A DNA stretch of 22,983 bases from a candidate division WWE3 bacterium (GTDB lineage Bacteria; Patescibacteriota; WWE3; UBA101185; UBA10185), in the NCBI GenBank assembly GCA_020427865.1, contig JAGQNX010000037.1:1-22983 (forward strand), written 5' to 3'. The notes under the pieces are model-generated. The model was not told the origin of the DNA. It ran no database searches and saw only the letters and a list, made by a program, of their open reading frames with translations. Below are positions 20,758 to 22,983 of the stretch, one piece after another; position 1 is the stretch's first letter; every line of letters begins with the position of its first letter. The translations under genes and the position numbers were made by a program.

Positions 20758-22080
20758 CTATTTATTAGCAAAAAAAAGTTCGCTAAATCTTAATCCTTTT
20801 TTTACTAAATCTACCTTAAAGTTTTCGTTTACTCCGTGCATGTTGCAGTCTTCGTTTCCTAAGGATACTAAAAGTGTGTCTTTTCCTAATAGTTCTTTAA
20901 AGTCTCCTACAACAGGTATTCCACCTCCTACGGGTTTATTTACAACTTTTTCTTCGTACGCTTGTTCTAAGAGTTGTTGTACTTTTGTAACTGTTGGGTT
21001 GTTTAGGTCTATTTTTATAGGTGGATAGTCGTTAGTAAATTCTATACTGTAATCTATATAATCGGGTGTGTTATCTTCTACATGTTTTTTTATTAACTCT
21101 ATTATTTGTTTGTTATCTTGAGACGCCACTGTTCTTACGTTTATTTTTACTTCTGCTGTTGCAGGAATAATATTTGCAAATCCCTCGTCTATATAACCTG
21201 TTTTAAATCCTGTTACGTGTACTGCAGGTTTAAGTCCTGTATTTGTTAATAAATCTTCACCTTCGGCGAGTAAAAACTTTTTAGCTCCTATATGTGCCAG
21301 AGTTTCCGCTGCGTTTGATGCTACTGCCTCGTTATTTGCTTTTACCCCTGCATCTACTTCGTCTATGTTTGCGTAAAACCATTCTGGAGCAAATTTGCCA
21401 TTGCTAAACATATTACCTACAAGTTTTATAAGTTCTATTGCTGCACTTGGTGCTGCGCCTCCATAGAGACCCGAGTGTAAATTATTGTTAGCAGATTTGT
21501 AATTTATTTTAAAGCTAAAGCCCCCACGCAAAGAAAATTCTACCGTAGGTTTGTCGTTAGATACTTCGCCATCCGACACCAAAATGTAGTCTGCCGCAAC
21601 TTTAGATGCATTTTCTTTTATAAGTACTCCTAAGTCTTCATTTGATGTTTCTTCGTTTCCTTCTATTAAAAACTTTACGTTGTATTTTAGATTATTCTCT
21701 TTTGCTAGAGTTGTTGCTGTATGCGCATGAATCATAAATTGACCTTTATTATCTACAACACCTCTTGCATATAGTCTGTCTTGGTTTTGTGTTAGTGTAA
21801 ACGGATCATTGTCCCAGCCATCTTCTTGTTTTGCAGGTTGTACATCATAGTGCCCGTATACTAAAACAGTTTCTGCTTCTGGGTTTGCTGTGTAGCTTGC
21901 TAATACCACTGGGTTACTATTTGGACCTTGCCAGATCTCTACGCTAAATCCTGCACTACTAAAGTATTCTTTAAGCCAGTTAACTGTTTTGTCTATTTCT
22001 GGTTTAAATGCAGGATCTGTGGAAACACTTTTTAACTTAACAATTTGAGATAAAGATACAATATAGGCTTCATAGTTCAT
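20758..22080 (-). CDS. M20-family metallopeptidase (dipeptidase)
   Basis: A di-zinc hydrolase of the M20 family, similar to carnosinase-like dipeptidases, cleaving short peptides in the cytoplasm. Metal and catalytic residues are visible: GHYDVQP (H77, D79), ARGVVDNKGQ (D110), EGNEETSNEDLG (general base E143, ligand E144), VSDGE (D170) and the C-terminal MHGVNENF with the last His ligand. The lid domain lies between about 185 and 310 (SLRGGFSFKINY onwards). Length 440 is typical. The ATG follows TAAAAT (22087-22092) by 6 bases, so it is leaderless with its own promoter although the upstream gene ends only 28 bases away. Its last codons form copy 2 of the 21-bp repeat. Confidence 0.94.
   Translation of the reverse strand: MNYEAYIVSLSQIVKLKSVSTDPAFKPEIDKTVNWLKEYFSSAGFSVEIWQGPNSNPVVLASYTANPEAETVLVYGHYDVQPAKQEDGWDNDPFTLTQNQDRLYARGVVDNKGQFMIHAHTATTLAKENNLKYNVKFLIEGNEETSNEDLGVLIKENASKVAADYILVSDGEVSNDKPTVEFSLRGGFSFKINYKSANNNLHSGLYGGAAPSAAIELIKLVGNMFSNGKFAPEWFYANIDEVDAGVKANNEAVASNAAETLAHIGAKKFLLAEGEDLLTNTGLKPAVHVTGFKTGYIDEGFANIIPATAEVKINVRTVASQDNKQIIELIKKHVEDNTPDYIDYSIEFTNDYPPIKIDLNNPTVTKVQQLLEQAYEEKVVNKPVGGGIPVVGDFKELLGKDTLLVSLGNEDCNMHGVNENFKVDLVKKGLRFSELFFANK
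20765..20785. repeat. 21-bp direct repeat, copy 2 (in the M20 gene end)
   Basis: Identical to 19382-19402 and in the same orientation. Here it is part of the coding sequence for the C-terminal residues SELFFAN of the M20 peptidase, so this copy is probably the original one. Confidence 0.85.
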
Positions 22081-22086
22081 ACAGGT

Positions 22087-22092
22087 ATTTTA
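22087..22092 (-). promoter_or_regulatory. -10 element of the M20 peptidase gene
   Basis: TAAAAT on the - strand, ending 6 bases before the ATG at 22080; predicted +1 is the start codon. Confidence 0.5.
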
Positions 22093-22108
22093 GCATGTTA
22101 GCTTGGGT

Positions 22109-22983
22109 TTAGTAGGGTCCTGTAGAATGATTTGCAGCGTTCACTATTACCAAATACCCTCCCGAACTAAATGTAGTTTTATATTGCCATTGCAGTGGTT
22201 CGTTTTCGCGTAAATATATTTCACCTTCCGTAGCTGGCTTTGTTTTTGCGTTTGGAAATAGTTGCAGCTCATCTAAGTCTAGGCATGCTGGTAAGCCAAT
22301 TCCTTTTGTAGTTATACGCACACTGGTGTCCGTAGTTGCTACCTTTAGTGTGGTATGTGCACTTTTAGACTTTAGTTCTTTGATTTCCATAGATCCTTCT
22401 GCACTAATGTTTGGGCTTGCAGTTAATATTGCCTGTGGATCTATTAGCCATTCTAACATTGTTGTATCCATAACATCCCCTAAGTATGGATGCTGCTCTA
22501 AGTAGGTTAATATACGCTGTTTATCTTTATCGTGTATGTCTGCATGTGGTTTATCTTGCTCTGGAGTATTTTGCTTATAACTACTTTCTCTATACCTAGG
22601 TGTTTCTCTAGCTTCTACTATAATGCTTTCTTGAACAAACCTAGAAAGTTGTGTTTTGTGTTCTAGTCTTTTCGAGTCTGCGTCATATATCATATCCATA
22701 AATATAACATCGGGATGATCATAGTTTTCAAACTCTTTGGGCAGTAGTGTTAGCAATTTTGCACTCTCGGATGCGGTCTGAAAGTACATTCGTATCTTAG
22801 TATCCTGCTGTGTTATTGTCAGCCTAGTATACTCGCCTTCTTGATCTTTTTCTGTGTAACTAATTACAGTGCCTAGGCCTTCCGCTTGCTCTAGCACTGC
22901 AGTAACATTATCTTCTATATAATGTAGCTTATTGTGTTTTAATGTTGCACCCGCTTTTGTTGTTATTGCTAGTGCTTTTTCTA
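22109..22983 (-). CDS. Hypothetical protein, N-terminus beyond the right edge
   Basis: The frame is open from the right edge of the window to a stop at 22109-22111. A GTG at 22897 could be a start, but 28 more in-frame codons run to the edge without a stop (EKALAITTKAGATLKHNKLH and onward), so the true start most likely lies outside. At least 290 residues are visible. I recognise no family. The visible chain has no membrane span; a stretch near HPDVIFMDMIYDADSK resembles the acidic strand-loop of some methyltransferases, but no SAM motif I is visible. A charged linker (ESSYKQNTPEQDKPHADIHD) separates it from a beta-rich C-terminal part. Confidence 0.65.
   Translation of the reverse strand, partial: EKALAITTKAGATLKHNKLHYIEDNVTAVLEQAEGLGTVISYTEKDQEGEYTRLTITQQDTKIRMYFQTASESAKLLTLLPKEFENYDHPDVIFMDMIYDADSKRLEHKTQLSRFVQESIIVEARETPRYRESSYKQNTPEQDKPHADIHDKDKQRILTYLEQHPYLGDVMDTTMLEWLIDPQAILTASPNISAEGSMEIKELKSKSAHTTLKVATTDTSVRITTKGIGLPACLDLDELQLFPNAKTKPATEGEIYLRENEPLQWQYKTTFSSGGYLVIVNAANHSTGPY

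Overview
The window is AT-rich bacterial DNA, very densely coding and read with the standard bacterial code (TGA is used as a real stop, for example at the end of leuS). The gene content fits a small streamlined genome: short intergenic gaps, convergent genes whose ends overlap, many orphan proteins of 160-420 residues, and a mix of housekeeping and accessory enzymes. I favour a member of the Patescibacteria/CPR (possibly Saccharibacteria), but no marker gene here proves it. No rRNA, tRNA, CRISPR array, transposase or integrase was found. No gap without a gene exceeds about 170 bases.

Left part (1-6180, mostly + strand): the tail of an unidentified gene, an orphan 351-residue protein, a type II NADH dehydrogenase, a two-gene 2-oxoacid:ferredoxin oxidoreductase (fused gamma-alpha subunit plus beta subunit), an orphan 170-residue protein coupled to it, and a convergent flavodoxin. 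This looks like a small redox island: 2-oxoacid oxidation could reduce the flavodoxin, and NDH-2 would reoxidise NADH. Centre-left (6181-10108): a YdjM-like membrane hydrolase and a THUMP-type RNA methyltransferase on the - strand, aspartate carbamoyltransferase and an orphan protein on the + strand, and MsrA on the - strand. Two intergenic regions here (6240-6346 and 6967-7090) each hold a + strand promoter-like sequence followed by a strong hairpin, and are candidate small RNA genes.

Centre-right (10109-15600): leuS with a longer leader, a coupled P-loop kinase, a GT4 glycosyltransferase, and a divergent GT2 glycosyltransferase broken by one in-frame TAA. Right part (15600-22983): a membrane-anchored rhodanese, a second YdjM-like hydrolase coupled to a class II photolyase, a 29-residue membrane peptide with an Excalibur-domain protein, a stand-alone GGDEF protein, a propeller-like orphan bracketed by a perfect 21-bp direct repeat, an M20 peptidase and the end of an unidentified protein.

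Two start modes recur. Promoter-proximal genes usually lack a Shine-Dalgarno sequence and carry a -10 hexamer exactly 6 (sometimes 7-10) bases before the start codon, so their mRNAs should be leaderless. Genes inside operons (korB, the 170-residue gene, the second YdjM-like gene) instead carry AAAGGA 6-8 bases before the start. This rule decides two starts, for the first YdjM-like gene and the GT4 gene, both shorter than the longest open frame.
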